In this document: positions 22,269 through 29,227 of the stretch, in pieces
Layout of the letters: each line of letters opens with the position of its first letter
Numbering within the stretch: the first letter of the stretch is position 1
Source: a virus
Strand: one strand, 5' to 3'
Length of the DNA: 29,253 nt
Virus record (IMG/VR): IMGVR_UViG_3300027489_000017
Location: 1-29,253 of that record
Position numbers and translations under genes: made by a program
Notes under the pieces: model-generated
The model's database searches: none
Seen by the model: only the letters and a program-made list of their open reading frames with translations
What the model was told of the DNA's origin: nothing

Positions 22269-23228
22269 ATGGCACACGAACTTACGATCCGCGAAGATGG
22301 TTTCACCGAAATGGCGTTTGTTGGCAAGACGCCCTGGCATGGCTTGGGGCAAGAGTTGACGCAAGGCGCAACGATTGATGAATGGCGCAAGGCCGCTGGC
22401 ATGGACTGGTCTATCAAATCCAGCCCTGCTCGGTTTACGTCCTGTCAGGGTAACGATCAATTTTTCCCTGGTCAAAATGTTTTGCACCGCAGTGACAATG
22501 GCCTGCCGCTGTCGATTGTGTCGGATAGGTACAAACCCGTACAGCCACGCGAAGTGCTGGATTTTTTCAAGGACTTGGTAGAGGAAGCAGGGTTCAGGTT
22601 GCACACTGCTGGCACGTTGTTTGGCGGCAAACGGCTGTGGGCACTGGCTGAGACTGGTCGATTCGGTGAAATCACGGCAGGCGACGGTGTGGGTGGTTTC
22701 CTGCTGTTGTCTACGTCTGCCGATAGGACGCTGGCTACGACGGCTCGTTTTACGACTGTGCGGGTGGTTTGTAACAATACTTTGAGCATGGCGACTAAGG
22801 ACAGCACGAATTGCGTGTCGTTTACTCATGCGCGAGTGTTCGATCATGACCTGATGAAAGCAAAACTCGGCAAGGCTGTGGCCTCGTTCGATGGATTCAT
22901 GCTGATGGCTAAACACCTGCAAAAGCAACGAATCGCTGAGAGTGCGGCAAAGGACTTTGTGCGCCAAATCGTGCTGACTGCCGATCAACTGAATGACGAC
23001 TACAACTACGAGAAAAACCGCCCGTTCGCCAAAATCATGGACTTATTCCGTGGCGCGGCGAAAGGGGCCGATATTGTTGGCGATACGAAATGGGGTTTGC
23101 TCAATGCCGTGACCGAGTATTACGATCATCACAGCCCTGCTCACACTGCTGATGCCCGACTCAATACTGCGTGGTTCGGCACGGGTGATGCGGCAAAGGC
23201 AAAAGCGGTCGACCTGCTGATGGCGTAA
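22269..23228 (+). CDS. DUF932 protein (phage/plasmid-like TIGR03299)
   Basis: A 319-residue protein of the DUF932 family, widespread in phages and plasmids, function unproven. FVGKTPWHGLGQELTQGATI near the N-terminus, LSIVSDRYKPVQPREVLDFF, and TTVRVVCNNTLSMATKDSTN are the family's landmarks. ATG 22269 has AAAGGA upstream. The protein is large and well conserved, so it should be important; roles proposed for relatives include effects on recombination or host defence, none shown. It is the longest gene of the early plus-strand block and is followed 10 bases later by two small genes. Confidence 0.92.
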   Translation: MAHELTIREDGFTEMAFVGKTPWHGLGQELTQGATIDEWRKAAGMDWSIKSSPARFTSCQGNDQFFPGQNVLHRSDNGLPLSIVSDRYKPVQPREVLDFFKDLVEEAGFRLHTAGTLFGGKRLWALAETGRFGEITAGDGVGGFLLLSTSADRTLATTARFTTVRVVCNNTLSMATKDSTNCVSFTHARVFDHDLMKAKLGKAVASFDGFMLMAKHLQKQRIAESAAKDFVRQIVLTADQLNDDYNYEKNRPFAKIMDLFRGAAKGADIVGDTKWGLLNAVTEYYDHHSPAHTADARLNTAWFGTGDAAKAKAVDLLMA

Positions 23229-23238
23229 GGGGATTGGC

Positions 23239-23490
23239 ATGACCAGAGATGACATTATCCGCATGGCGCGGGAGGCTGGGCTACCGGCTTTTCTTTATCC
23301 TCAATTGATTGCGGAAACGGACTGGAAACTAATTGAACGCTTTGCCGCCCTTGTCGCCGCCGCAGAACGCGAGGCGTGTGCGAAGGTTGTGGATACCGCC
23401 AAAGCAGACGAAGCAGATTGGGACAGCAACGATTGGAATCAGGCCGTTGAGTTCTGCGCCGCACGAATTCGAGCAAGGGGACAAGCATGA
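23239..23490 (+). CDS. Small protein with EREACAK...RARGQA ending, copy 1
   Basis: An 83-residue helical protein. It starts TRDDIIRMAREAGLPAFLYP and has AAEREACAKVVDTAKADEAD, with ARIRARGQA at the end. Proteins with an 'AEREACAKV...AIRARG' line are common in phages; their function is unknown. It overlaps the next gene by 4 bases (ATGA). Its C-terminal half is paralogous to the next protein. AAGGGG precedes the ATG. Confidence 0.82.
   Translation: MTRDDIIRMAREAGLPAFLYPQLIAETDWKLIERFAALVAAAEREACAKVVDTAKADEADWDSNDWNQAVEFCAARIRARGQA
23470..23490 (+). repeat. 21-base direct repeat, copy 1
   Basis: CGAGCAAGGGGACAAGCATG plus A, at the end of the first EREACAK gene. It codes RARGQA, holds the SD AAGGGGA and ends in the ATGA that starts the next gene. 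Identical to 23676-23696. Confidence 0.85.
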
Positions 23491-23696
23491 ACATGATTAC
23501 AGTGGATCAAGAAACACTAAAGAGAATGATTGCTCAGGCTGTTGAGGCCGAGCGTGAAGCGTGTGCAAAGGTGTGTGAAAAGATTGTTGATCGTCCTGCT
23601 GGCTACAACGGTCAATGGGAAGGCTACGGCAATACCAAGACGCACATGACTGGATATGAATGCGCCGCCGCCATCCGAGCAAGGGGACAAGCATGA
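23487..23696 (+). CDS. Small protein with EREACAK...RARGQA ending, copy 2
   Basis: A 69-residue protein. AVEAEREACAKVCEKIVDRP, a Gly/Tyr-rich loop, then CAAAIRARGQA. It shares EREACAKV and the RARGQA end with the 83-residue protein just upstream, the ends being identical at DNA level over 21 bases; the N-terminal parts differ. Function unknown. It overlaps both neighbours by 4 bases. The extra Cys residues (C23, C27, C60) are not arranged as a zinc site. Confidence 0.82.
   Translation: MNMITVDQETLKRMIAQAVEAEREACAKVCEKIVDRPAGYNGQWEGYGNTKTHMTGYECAAAIRARGQA
23676..23696 (+). repeat. 21-base direct repeat, copy 2
   Basis: Identical to 23470-23490. It ends the second EREACAK gene and supplies SD and start codon for the 32-residue zinc-ribbon gene. 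Confidence 0.85.
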
Positions 23697-23791
23697 TGTG
23701 CGAACACTGTGGATACCGCCGAGCGATGCGTGGATTGATCGTTTGCCGCAAATGTTTCCGCGAATTTGGAGGCGACAACGCGATGGCTTGA
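23693..23791 (+). CDS. 32-residue zinc-ribbon microprotein
   Basis: MMCEHCGYRRAMRGLIVCRK then CFREFGGDNAMA. Two CxxC knuckles (C3/C6 and C18/C21) would hold one zinc. The ATG overlaps the previous stop and uses the SD inside the 21-base repeat; ATG 23696 is a second choice. Too small for most gene callers, but the tight coupling and the intact zinc site support it. It may bind nucleic acid or modify a host protein complex. Confidence 0.72.
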   Translation: MMCEHCGYRRAMRGLIVCRKCFREFGGDNAMA

Positions 23792-23817
23792 CGATAGTAA
23801 TAATTCCCGAGTATCAT

Positions 23818-23850
23818 CCCCCGGTGTATTACATACCCGGGGGTTTTTTT
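23818..23850 (+). terminator. Terminator hairpin that contains the next gene's SD
   Basis: CCCCCGGTGTAT and ATACCCGGGGG pair over at least seven G-C base pairs (hairpin 23818-23843), followed by seven T (23844-23850) and directly by ATG 23851. The right arm's GGGGG is the only SD for that ATG, seven bases upstream. So the hairpin both ends the upstream operon and hides the ribosome site of read-through message. Confidence 0.85.
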
Positions 23851-24090
23851 ATGGCAAATGCGGTACGAAAAGTGCGAGAGGTTTTTCGTGCGGCTCAATG
23901 TCCGTTGACTTTGTTGGAAATTCGAGAGGCGATGCCCGAGTTGAAGCAAAGTCAAATCTCGATGGCTTTGTGTTACTTTAGGCGTCAGCGATATGTGACT
24001 CGTGAGCCGGTTAAAAACGAAAATACAAAAGGCCGGCGAACGGTCTGGATGTATACGTTTTATGAGACCAGACTGCCTGCTGATGCCTGA
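23851..24090 (+). CDS. Winged-helix-like DNA-binding protein
   Basis: A 79-residue protein. VREVFRAAQCPLTLLEIREA, then KQSQISMALCYFRRQRYVTR and a hairpin GRRTVWMYTFYE. This is the helix-turn-helix plus wing arrangement of small regulators (recognition helix near SQISMALCYFRRQ). It likely binds DNA and could be the phage's transcription switch, perhaps at the dyads near 18.7 or 21.6 kb (inference). The ATG follows a terminator hairpin and T-run that also hold its SD. The upstream in-frame ATG 23656 is rejected, since it would overlap three genes. Confidence 0.78.
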   Translation: MANAVRKVREVFRAAQCPLTLLEIREAMPELKQSQISMALCYFRRQRYVTREPVKNENTKGRRTVWMYTFYETRLPADA

Positions 24091-24355
24091 GTGCGAAACG
24101 TGCCTAGAAGCGGCAAAAAACCCGATATATGGTGGGTATCACATGAAGTGCTACGGATGCCGCGATCGGTTGCTGATGAACGAGCCGTGTAAACTTTATC
24201 GTCAGATTTTGGCGAAGATGCTGGAAAAATACGGGGGCGATGTGCCTGACTGGAAACGTGAACCCAGTTGCGGTTGTAAACTGTCGTGCAAACGCCGACA
24301 ATACGTTCGTCAGGGTGAAATCGATCAAAAAATGGTGCGTTATGCCTATAAGTAA
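24062..24355 (+). CDS. Cys-rich zinc-binding protein
   Basis: A 97-residue protein with CETC (11-14), CYGC (30-33), C43, and a CGCKLSC cluster (C70, C72, C76). The first four Cys look like a zinc knuckle pair; the later ones may hold another ion. I do not recognise the family. ATG 24062 (weak SD GGATG) is my choice; ATG 24083 would still keep all pairs. It overlaps the preceding gene by 29 bases and the next by 14. Likely a nucleic-acid or protein-binding adaptor. Confidence 0.65.
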   Translation: MRPDCLLMPECETCLEAAKNPIYGGYHMKCYGCRDRLLMNEPCKLYRQILAKMLEKYGGDVPDWKREPSCGCKLSCKRRQYVRQGEIDQKMVRYAYK

Positions 24356-24845
24356 AAAATCCGACGGGTGGTATTGGGGTGGCAAAGGGCCGTTTGCGAC
24401 AAAGCAAAAAGCAATCGATGTGGGCCGTGCCGCCCATGCGTCTGGTTACAAGGGAGAATCCGAAATGTTGGATATAAACGCAACGGCTCAATTTGTGGGG
24501 ACGATGTTGCATTCTGCGACCCTGGCTCACTTTAAGCATTTCCAGGTCGAGGGCGTGGGGTCTGATGCCGCGCACCGTGCGTTGTCGGACTATTACGAAA
24601 ACATCCCCGACTTAGTGGATATCGTGACCGAATCCATCCAGGGTGCATACGAGGAATTGGTGGGGCCGTACCCATCAGCCTTTGGTAATGTGGATCGTGA
24701 ACCGCTGGACTACATTCGTGGTCTGCGTGACTATGTGCGTCAAGAGCGTAAAAAACTGCCGCAAGACTCTGAAATACAAAACGAAATTGACGGCATAGCG
24801 ACGTTACTTAACCGGACGGTATACCGACTTAAATTCCTGAAATAA
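24342..24845 (+). CDS. DUF5856 family protein with N-terminal KSDGWYWG module
   Basis: A 167-residue protein of two parts. Residues 6-38 (KSDGWYWGGKGPFATKQKAI, then ARA-HASGYK) are a small module found in many phage proteins. Residues 50-167, with FVGTMLHSATLAHFKHFQVE, HRALSDYYENIPDLVDIVTE, YEELVGPYP and LLNRTVYRLKFL, are the DUF5856 helical bundle, which resembles ferritin/Dps-like four-helix proteins and is common in large and medium phages. Metal binding is not shown: the H57/H63/H66, E70 and E86 cluster would be the candidates. Function unknown. The start overlaps the Cys-rich gene by 14 bases. Confidence 0.8.
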   Translation: MPISKKSDGWYWGGKGPFATKQKAIDVGRAAHASGYKGESEMLDINATAQFVGTMLHSATLAHFKHFQVEGVGSDAAHRALSDYYENIPDLVDIVTESIQGAYEELVGPYPSAFGNVDREPLDYIRGLRDYVRQERKKLPQDSEIQNEIDGIATLLNRTVYRLKFLK

Positions 24846-24863
24846 AACGAAGGGCGACACGAA

Positions 24864-25658
24864 ATGACACGAATGCAGGTGGTTTACAAAAATGTCGAGA
24901 CTCTGAACCCCTACGGAAATAACAGCCGTACACATTCGGAAGATCAAATCGACCAAATCGTTGCGAGTATTAACGAATTCGGGTTCACGAATCCGATTCT
25001 GATTGACGAAGGCGACGTAATCATTGCAGGGCATGGACGCCTTGAGGCCGCAAAGCATCTGGGCCTGGAGGAAGTGCCAACAATCACTCTGGCTGGCCTG
25101 ACTGACGAGCAAAAAATCGCCTACGTCATAGCCGATAACAAACTTGCGCTCAATGCTGGCTGGGACGAAAAACTGCTGGCCGTCGAACTTAGTTCGTTGC
25201 AATCCGTTGGGTTTGATGTATCGCTAACGGGTTTCAGCAAAGAGGAATTGCGCGACCTGCTGGGGGTGGGCGATGGTAGTTCTGACGAACTGGAATACTC
25301 GAAGAAAATTGATACGCCTGCGTATACGCCGAAAGGCGATAAACCCAGTTTGTCAGAGTTAACAAGTACGGACAAGTACGCACAATTTGTCTACAAGATC
25401 GAACAATCGGCTCTGCCTGATGACGAAAAAGAATTCCTATTAACTGCCGCCCGTAGGCATATCGTATTCGATTACGCAAAAATCGCTGAGTATTACTGCC
25501 ACGCCTCAAAGGAAATGCAGGAATTGATGGAGGATTCGGCCCTGGTCATCATTGACTTTGAAAAGGCTATCGAAAACGGGTACGTCATCCTGTCGAAGCA
25601 ACTCGAAGGAATTTATTTCGACTCATACGAAGGCGACGACGATGGCGATGAAGCATGA
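24864..25658 (+). CDS. ParB-like domain protein
   Basis: A 264-residue protein. Residues 4-100 form a ParB/Srx-type domain: LNPYGNNSRTHSEDQIDQIV, FTNPILIDEGDVIIAGHGRL (GHGR is the ParB box II position) and IAYVIADNKLALNAGW. In phages this domain is often fused to DNA methyltransferases. Here the C-terminal half (about 145-250: YTPKGDKPSLSELTSTDKYA ... RRHIVFDYAKIAEYYCHASK ... IENGY) has no methylase motifs. The RRHIVFDYAKIAEYY-type tail is one I know from ParB proteins next to phage modification genes. It overlaps the glycosyltransferase gene by 17 bases. Possible roles: marking sites for base modification, or a nuclease/NTPase; box II could bind nucleotide. Confidence 0.85.
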   Translation: MTRMQVVYKNVETLNPYGNNSRTHSEDQIDQIVASINEFGFTNPILIDEGDVIIAGHGRLEAAKHLGLEEVPTITLAGLTDEQKIAYVIADNKLALNAGWDEKLLAVELSSLQSVGFDVSLTGFSKEELRDLLGVGDGSSDELEYSKKIDTPAYTPKGDKPSLSELTSTDKYAQFVYKIEQSALPDDEKEFLLTAARRHIVFDYAKIAEYYCHASKEMQELMEDSALVIIDFEKAIENGYVILSKQLEGIYFDSYEGDDDGDEA

Positions 25659-26496
25659 AAGGTTTTGCGCTTTTATCCTGACGCATGGTCGAGCGAATCG
25701 TGTCTATACGTACAAGACTCTCAAAAAGTCTGGGTACACTGGCCCGATTGTCATCGTGGTTGATAACGAAGATCGAACGATTGATGAGTACAAAAAAGTA
25801 TTCAAGGATCAGGTCTACGTCTTTGACAAAAAAGCGATGGCCGCAAAGATCGACGAGGGCGACAACTTTCAGGATCGACGAGCGATCATCTATGCGCGAA
25901 ATGCGTGTTTCGAAATCGCCGAGGCATTCGGGTACGAATACTTCATCCAACTGGATGACGACTACACCGACTTTCGTCACAAAAAAAACCACCTCGGGGA
26001 ATACTGCGACAAAAAAATCCACGACTTCGACGCCGTAATGGACGCCATGCTGGACTATTACAAGTCGATTCCTGCGTTGACGATTGCGATGGCCCAGGGC
26101 GGGGACTTTGTTGGCGGGAAAATGGGCAACTCGTGGAGAAAACCAAAGCGTAAAGCAATGAATAGTTTTATCTGCTCTGTGCATCGCCCGTTCAAGTTTT
26201 TTGGTAGGGTAAACGAGGACGTTAATACGTATACAAACTTGGGTTCCCGTGGCGGGTTATTCCTGACGATGATGAGTCTGGCACTGCAACAAAAGCAGAC
26301 TCAGACGAATAGCGGCGGCATGACAGAGATGTACCTGGACAGCGGAACGTATGTGAAATCGTTCTATTCTGTGATGTACCAACCCTCGTCTGTGCGGGTA
26401 GGGATTATGCACAGCAAGAACGCCCGTATTCATCATCAGATTACTTGGCGTAATACTGTGCCCCGTATTTTGGCCGAAGAATACAAAAAGCAGTAA
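25642..26496 (+). CDS. TET-associated-type glycosyltransferase (TAGT-like)
   Basis: A 284-residue GT-A-fold glycosyltransferase. FILTHGRANRVYTYKTLKKS, GYTGPIVIVVDNEDRTIDEY, the DEGDN...RRAIIYARNACFEIA stretch and FIQLDDDYTDF (metal-binding DDD at 105-107) are the sequence of the TAGT group, which Iyer, Aravind and co-workers linked by genome context to glycosylation of hydroxylated bases in phage DNA; the eukaryotic GREB1 C-terminal domain is a relative. E192/D193 (VNEDVNTYTNLGSRGG) may be the catalytic acidic pair. The start at 25642 has GAAGG eight bases upstream and lies at the domain's beginning. It overlaps the ParB gene by 17 bases and touches the HNH gene (shared base in TAATG). No TET/JBP or methylase gene is in the window. 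Activity not shown. Confidence 0.82.
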   Translation: MAMKHERFCAFILTHGRANRVYTYKTLKKSGYTGPIVIVVDNEDRTIDEYKKVFKDQVYVFDKKAMAAKIDEGDNFQDRRAIIYARNACFEIAEAFGYEYFIQLDDDYTDFRHKKNHLGEYCDKKIHDFDAVMDAMLDYYKSIPALTIAMAQGGDFVGGKMGNSWRKPKRKAMNSFICSVHRPFKFFGRVNEDVNTYTNLGSRGGLFLTMMSLALQQKQTQTNSGGMTEMYLDSGTYVKSFYSVMYQPSSVRVGIMHSKNARIHHQITWRNTVPRILAEEYKKQ

Positions 26497-26969
26497 TGCC
26501 GAGCATCCCATCTACCCCGTACTGTGCCGAACTAGGGTGTAAGAATCCCAGGTCAAGGCTCAATGGGTTCTGCCTGGAGCATGGGGGTAAAAACAAACAA
26601 AAGTACGACCCCAAGTACAACGCCGCTAGAAAAGAGCAAAGCCGCTTTTATAAATCTAGGCAATGGCTGACTCTACGCCAGATTCAACTAAGTAAGTCAC
26701 CACTATGTGTGGGATGTAGCGCAGAGGGTGTTATTACTGCGGCGAATACTGTCGACCACCTATTCCCTTGGACACAGATAGGCGAGACTGCGTTCTTTAT
26801 AAATAAATTCCAGTCGCTGTGTAATATGCACCATGCAACCAAGACACAACTCGAACAGCATGGGATATACAGACGCTTTGGTAGACCCGAGGTCGATTAT
26901 TCTGTGGAGGACTATGCAAGAGTCGTGGGACTCGACGAGCCGACGGCGGACGGACGGGCCGAAACTTAA
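26496..26969 (+). CDS. HNH endonuclease next to terminase
   Basis: A 157-residue HNH protein. N-terminal Cys/His pattern PYCAELGCKNPRSRLNGFCL then EHGG; after a basic linker, CVGCSAEG, VDHLFPW, NKFQSLCNMHHATKT is the complete HNH core with a CxxC...CxxHH zinc site. In cos-type phages of the HK97 kind the HNH nuclease is coded beside TerS and is needed with terminase for cos cutting and packaging. The start shares a base with the TAGT stop (TAATG). The last residues run 90 bases from the preferred TerS start. Confidence 0.9.
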   Translation: MPSIPSTPYCAELGCKNPRSRLNGFCLEHGGKNKQKYDPKYNAARKEQSRFYKSRQWLTLRQIQLSKSPLCVGCSAEGVITAANTVDHLFPWTQIGETAFFINKFQSLCNMHHATKTQLEQHGIYRRFGRPEVDYSVEDYARVVGLDEPTADGRAET

Positions 26970-27030
26970 ATTTTGAACGCCCTGAAAGAGCAAAGCCGCC
27001 CACTGAATCTTCTGCAATGTAATTTGACCA

Positions 27031-27045
27031 TGGGGGGTGTCCCCA
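27031..27045. other. Inverted repeat between HNH and TerS (cos region candidate)
   Basis: TGGGG-GGTGT-CCCCA, a perfect 5-base inverted repeat, in the space between the HNH stop and the preferred TerS ATG. The cos site of HNH-type siphophages is typically just upstream of TerS. No end data are available, so this is only a position-based candidate. It might also fold to modulate TerS translation. Confidence 0.3.
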
Positions 27046-27059
27046 AGTATTATTGCGGC

Positions 27060-27530
27060 ATGAACAAAAAACCGCCTGAACTGCATCTCGTCGACGGCAC
27101 GACCCCGCGAAAAGGGATGCCTGCGTCGTTACCCGATACGCTCAAGAAAAGAATCCCCAAGGCCGAATGGGTGGATAACCCCGAAGCGTGGGACAAGTCA
27201 AAATTCATTGAGGAAACCTCGGAATTTTTGTACGACGTCTACGGCATAGGGAATAACCAGGACAAGCACACGCTGGCTATGCTGGCCGACCATATCGATA
27301 CGTACGTTCAGTGCACCAGGGCGATTAAAAAGGGCGGGATTGTGACCTCGTTCAATAATGGGCAGACGATTGGCCCGAATCCGTATCTGACTGTGCGAAA
27401 TAAAACGATGACTCTCATCATTCAACTGATGAACGAACTCGGGCTGACGCCTCGGAGTCGCTTGTCGGCTGGCAAATCTGAGGACGAAAGTCCGGTGGCT
27501 CAATTCCTGCGAGGCCCGTTAGCGCAATGA
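27060..27530 (+). CDS. terS: Terminase small subunit (P27 family)
   Basis: A 156-residue P27-type small terminase. KKPPELHLVDGTTPRKGMPA at the start is the family's 'P-ELKLL-GT' opening; a helical core (FIEETSEFLYDVYGIGNNQD, LADHIDTYVQCTRAIKKGG) and ELGLTPRSRLSAGKS follow, the last being the typical C-terminal line. It recognises the phage DNA end and feeds TerL. ATG 27060 starts exactly at the family N-terminus; ATG 27030 and a TTG at 26973 are in frame but lack support. No clear SD is seen at any of them. The stop overlaps the terL ATG by 4 bases. Confidence 0.9.
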   Translation: MNKKPPELHLVDGTTPRKGMPASLPDTLKKRIPKAEWVDNPEAWDKSKFIEETSEFLYDVYGIGNNQDKHTLAMLADHIDTYVQCTRAIKKGGIVTSFNNGQTIGPNPYLTVRNKTMTLIIQLMNELGLTPRSRLSAGKSEDESPVAQFLRGPLAQ

Positions 27531-29197
27531 ATTGGCAAGATGGGGTGGCGTATGCCCACGCTGTGGCGAAGGGTGAAATTAACGTCTGCAACGATGTGCG
27601 GCTGGCGTGCCAAAGGTTTATTAACCAACTCGAAAATGCCGAATGGGAATGGGTGTTCGACCCGAGGTTTCCTGCTCACGTTATACAGTTTGCCGCTACT
27701 TTGAAGCATACGAAGGGGCCGCAGGCTGGCGAACCGATCGTCCTGGAACCATTTCAACTGTTGCTGATTTGCGCCGTGTACGGGTTCAGGTCCAAAAAGG
27801 ATTTGAACAAACGAATGGTGACGGACGTCATTCTGTTTATCCCTCGAAAGGCTGGTAAGTCGACGCTTACTGCTGTGCTGACTCTTTACGAATTGCTGTG
27901 TGGTGAGGCTGGGCCAGAAGTGTTTACGCTGGCGACTAACCGCGAGCAGGCGACGATTGTGTTCGATGCCGCCAAAGGATTCGTTGAGGCCATGCCTAAA
28001 GAATTGGCCGACCTGTTTAATCCGAGCAAATACAGTATTAGTAAACGGGGCGATTCGCAGTCTATGTTCAAGGCTTTGAGTCGGGACACAAAAAAATCGG
28101 GTGACGGAAAAAACCCGTCGTGCGTGGTGGTGGACGAAGCCGCGCAAATTGTCGATCGCAACTCAATCGAGGTTTTGCACTCCGGTATGGTGGCCCGTCA
28201 GAATCCGTTAAGGGTCTATATCACGACGGCCTCGTTTACGAAGGACACTAAGTTTTACGAAGATTTGTCGATGTTGCAGTCGATCCTGCGAGGCGAGGCG
28301 TCTGACAATCCGAGGTGGTTTGGCCTGTTGTATGGGCTTGACCTGGGCGATGACTGGCGCGAGCCGATAAATTGGGCCAAGGCCAATCCGATGCACGGCA
28401 TATCGGTATTCGAAGATGCGATCCATGCCCGTGCTGAGGAAGCGAAGCACAAGCCAGCCGCGCTTAACGAATTCCTGTGTAAGACGCTAAACGTCTGGGT
28501 GTCTGCGAATGCCGCTTGGCTGGATCGTGCCCATTGGGATGACCCGGTGTGCCATATCCAGGTCCGCAGGCCTGAACCGGAAGCGTCGTTTATTGGATTT
28601 GACTTAGCGGCGACCCGTGATTTAAATTCGGTCTGCACGTTAAATCGATTCGGGGAGGATGATTACGAAGCGGAATGGCAGTTTTTTTTACCCGAGGAAA
28701 GTCTGCAATTCATACCAAAGCATTACCTCGACATTTTCAGGGTAGCAATTCAGTCCGGTATCTTGAAATTGACCGAGGGCAACGTGATGGACGACCGCGA
28801 AATAAGCGATTATATTATTAACCAGCAATGTAATAGGTACAACATCAAGGAAGTCGGATACGATGCCTATAACGCCGCCTCGCTGGTGGCACGGTTGCAC
28901 GATGGTGGGGTTCCGGTGAAAAAAGTGGGCCAGGGTATGGCGGTGCTGAATAACCCGAGCAAATACATCGAAAAATTGATTCTTAACAAAAAAATCAAGC
29001 ACGATGGCAACCCGTTCCTGGGCTGGCAACTTGGTAACTGCGAATGCTACACGGACGTTAATGGAAATATCAAAGTTCGCAAGAATGAGGCCGATAAAGC
29101 CGCGAAAGTTGACGGAATTATCTCGATGATTATTGCGGCTCACTGTGCTTTGGACAATCCTTTTGTGAGCAACAGTTTCGGTTTTAGGTCGTTTTGA
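27527..29197 (+). CDS. terL: Terminase large subunit
   Basis: A 556-residue packaging motor and nuclease of the HK97 type. The ATPase half has Walker A at 107-113 (RKAGKST) and Walker B at 200-204 (VVVDE), with an adenine motif around FQLLLICAVYGF and a coupling motif near YITTAS. The nuclease half starts at about 355 (FIGFDLAATRDLNS, D359), continues with VGYDAYNAASL and ends with ADKAAKVDGIISMIIAAH (third acidic residue). All catalytic positions look intact. It pumps DNA into the empty head through the portal and cuts the concatemer. ATG 27527 overlaps the terS stop. Confidence 0.96.
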   Translation: MNWQDGVAYAHAVAKGEINVCNDVRLACQRFINQLENAEWEWVFDPRFPAHVIQFAATLKHTKGPQAGEPIVLEPFQLLLICAVYGFRSKKDLNKRMVTDVILFIPRKAGKSTLTAVLTLYELLCGEAGPEVFTLATNREQATIVFDAAKGFVEAMPKELADLFNPSKYSISKRGDSQSMFKALSRDTKKSGDGKNPSCVVVDEAAQIVDRNSIEVLHSGMVARQNPLRVYITTASFTKDTKFYEDLSMLQSILRGEASDNPRWFGLLYGLDLGDDWREPINWAKANPMHGISVFEDAIHARAEEAKHKPAALNEFLCKTLNVWVSANAAWLDRAHWDDPVCHIQVRRPEPEASFIGFDLAATRDLNSVCTLNRFGEDDYEAEWQFFLPEESLQFIPKHYLDIFRVAIQSGILKLTEGNVMDDREISDYIINQQCNRYNIKEVGYDAYNAASLVARLHDGGVPVKKVGQGMAVLNNPSKYIEKLILNKKIKHDGNPFLGWQLGNCECYTDVNGNIKVRKNEADKAAKVDGIISMIIAAHCALDNPFVSNSFGFRSF

Positions 29198-29227
29198 TAT
29201 ACCATTGTCGGAAACTGGGGGTCAAAA

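Noticed and set aside
22212-22988. 258-codon minus-strand frame
   Set aside because: It lies opposite the well-supported DUF932 gene, has a His/Arg/Gln-rich composition typical of shadow frames, and shows no family pattern.
25585-26184. 199-codon minus-strand frame
   Set aside because: Antisense to the TAGT-like gene; Val/Phe-rich shadow of Asp/Lys codons, with no SD and no context on this strand.
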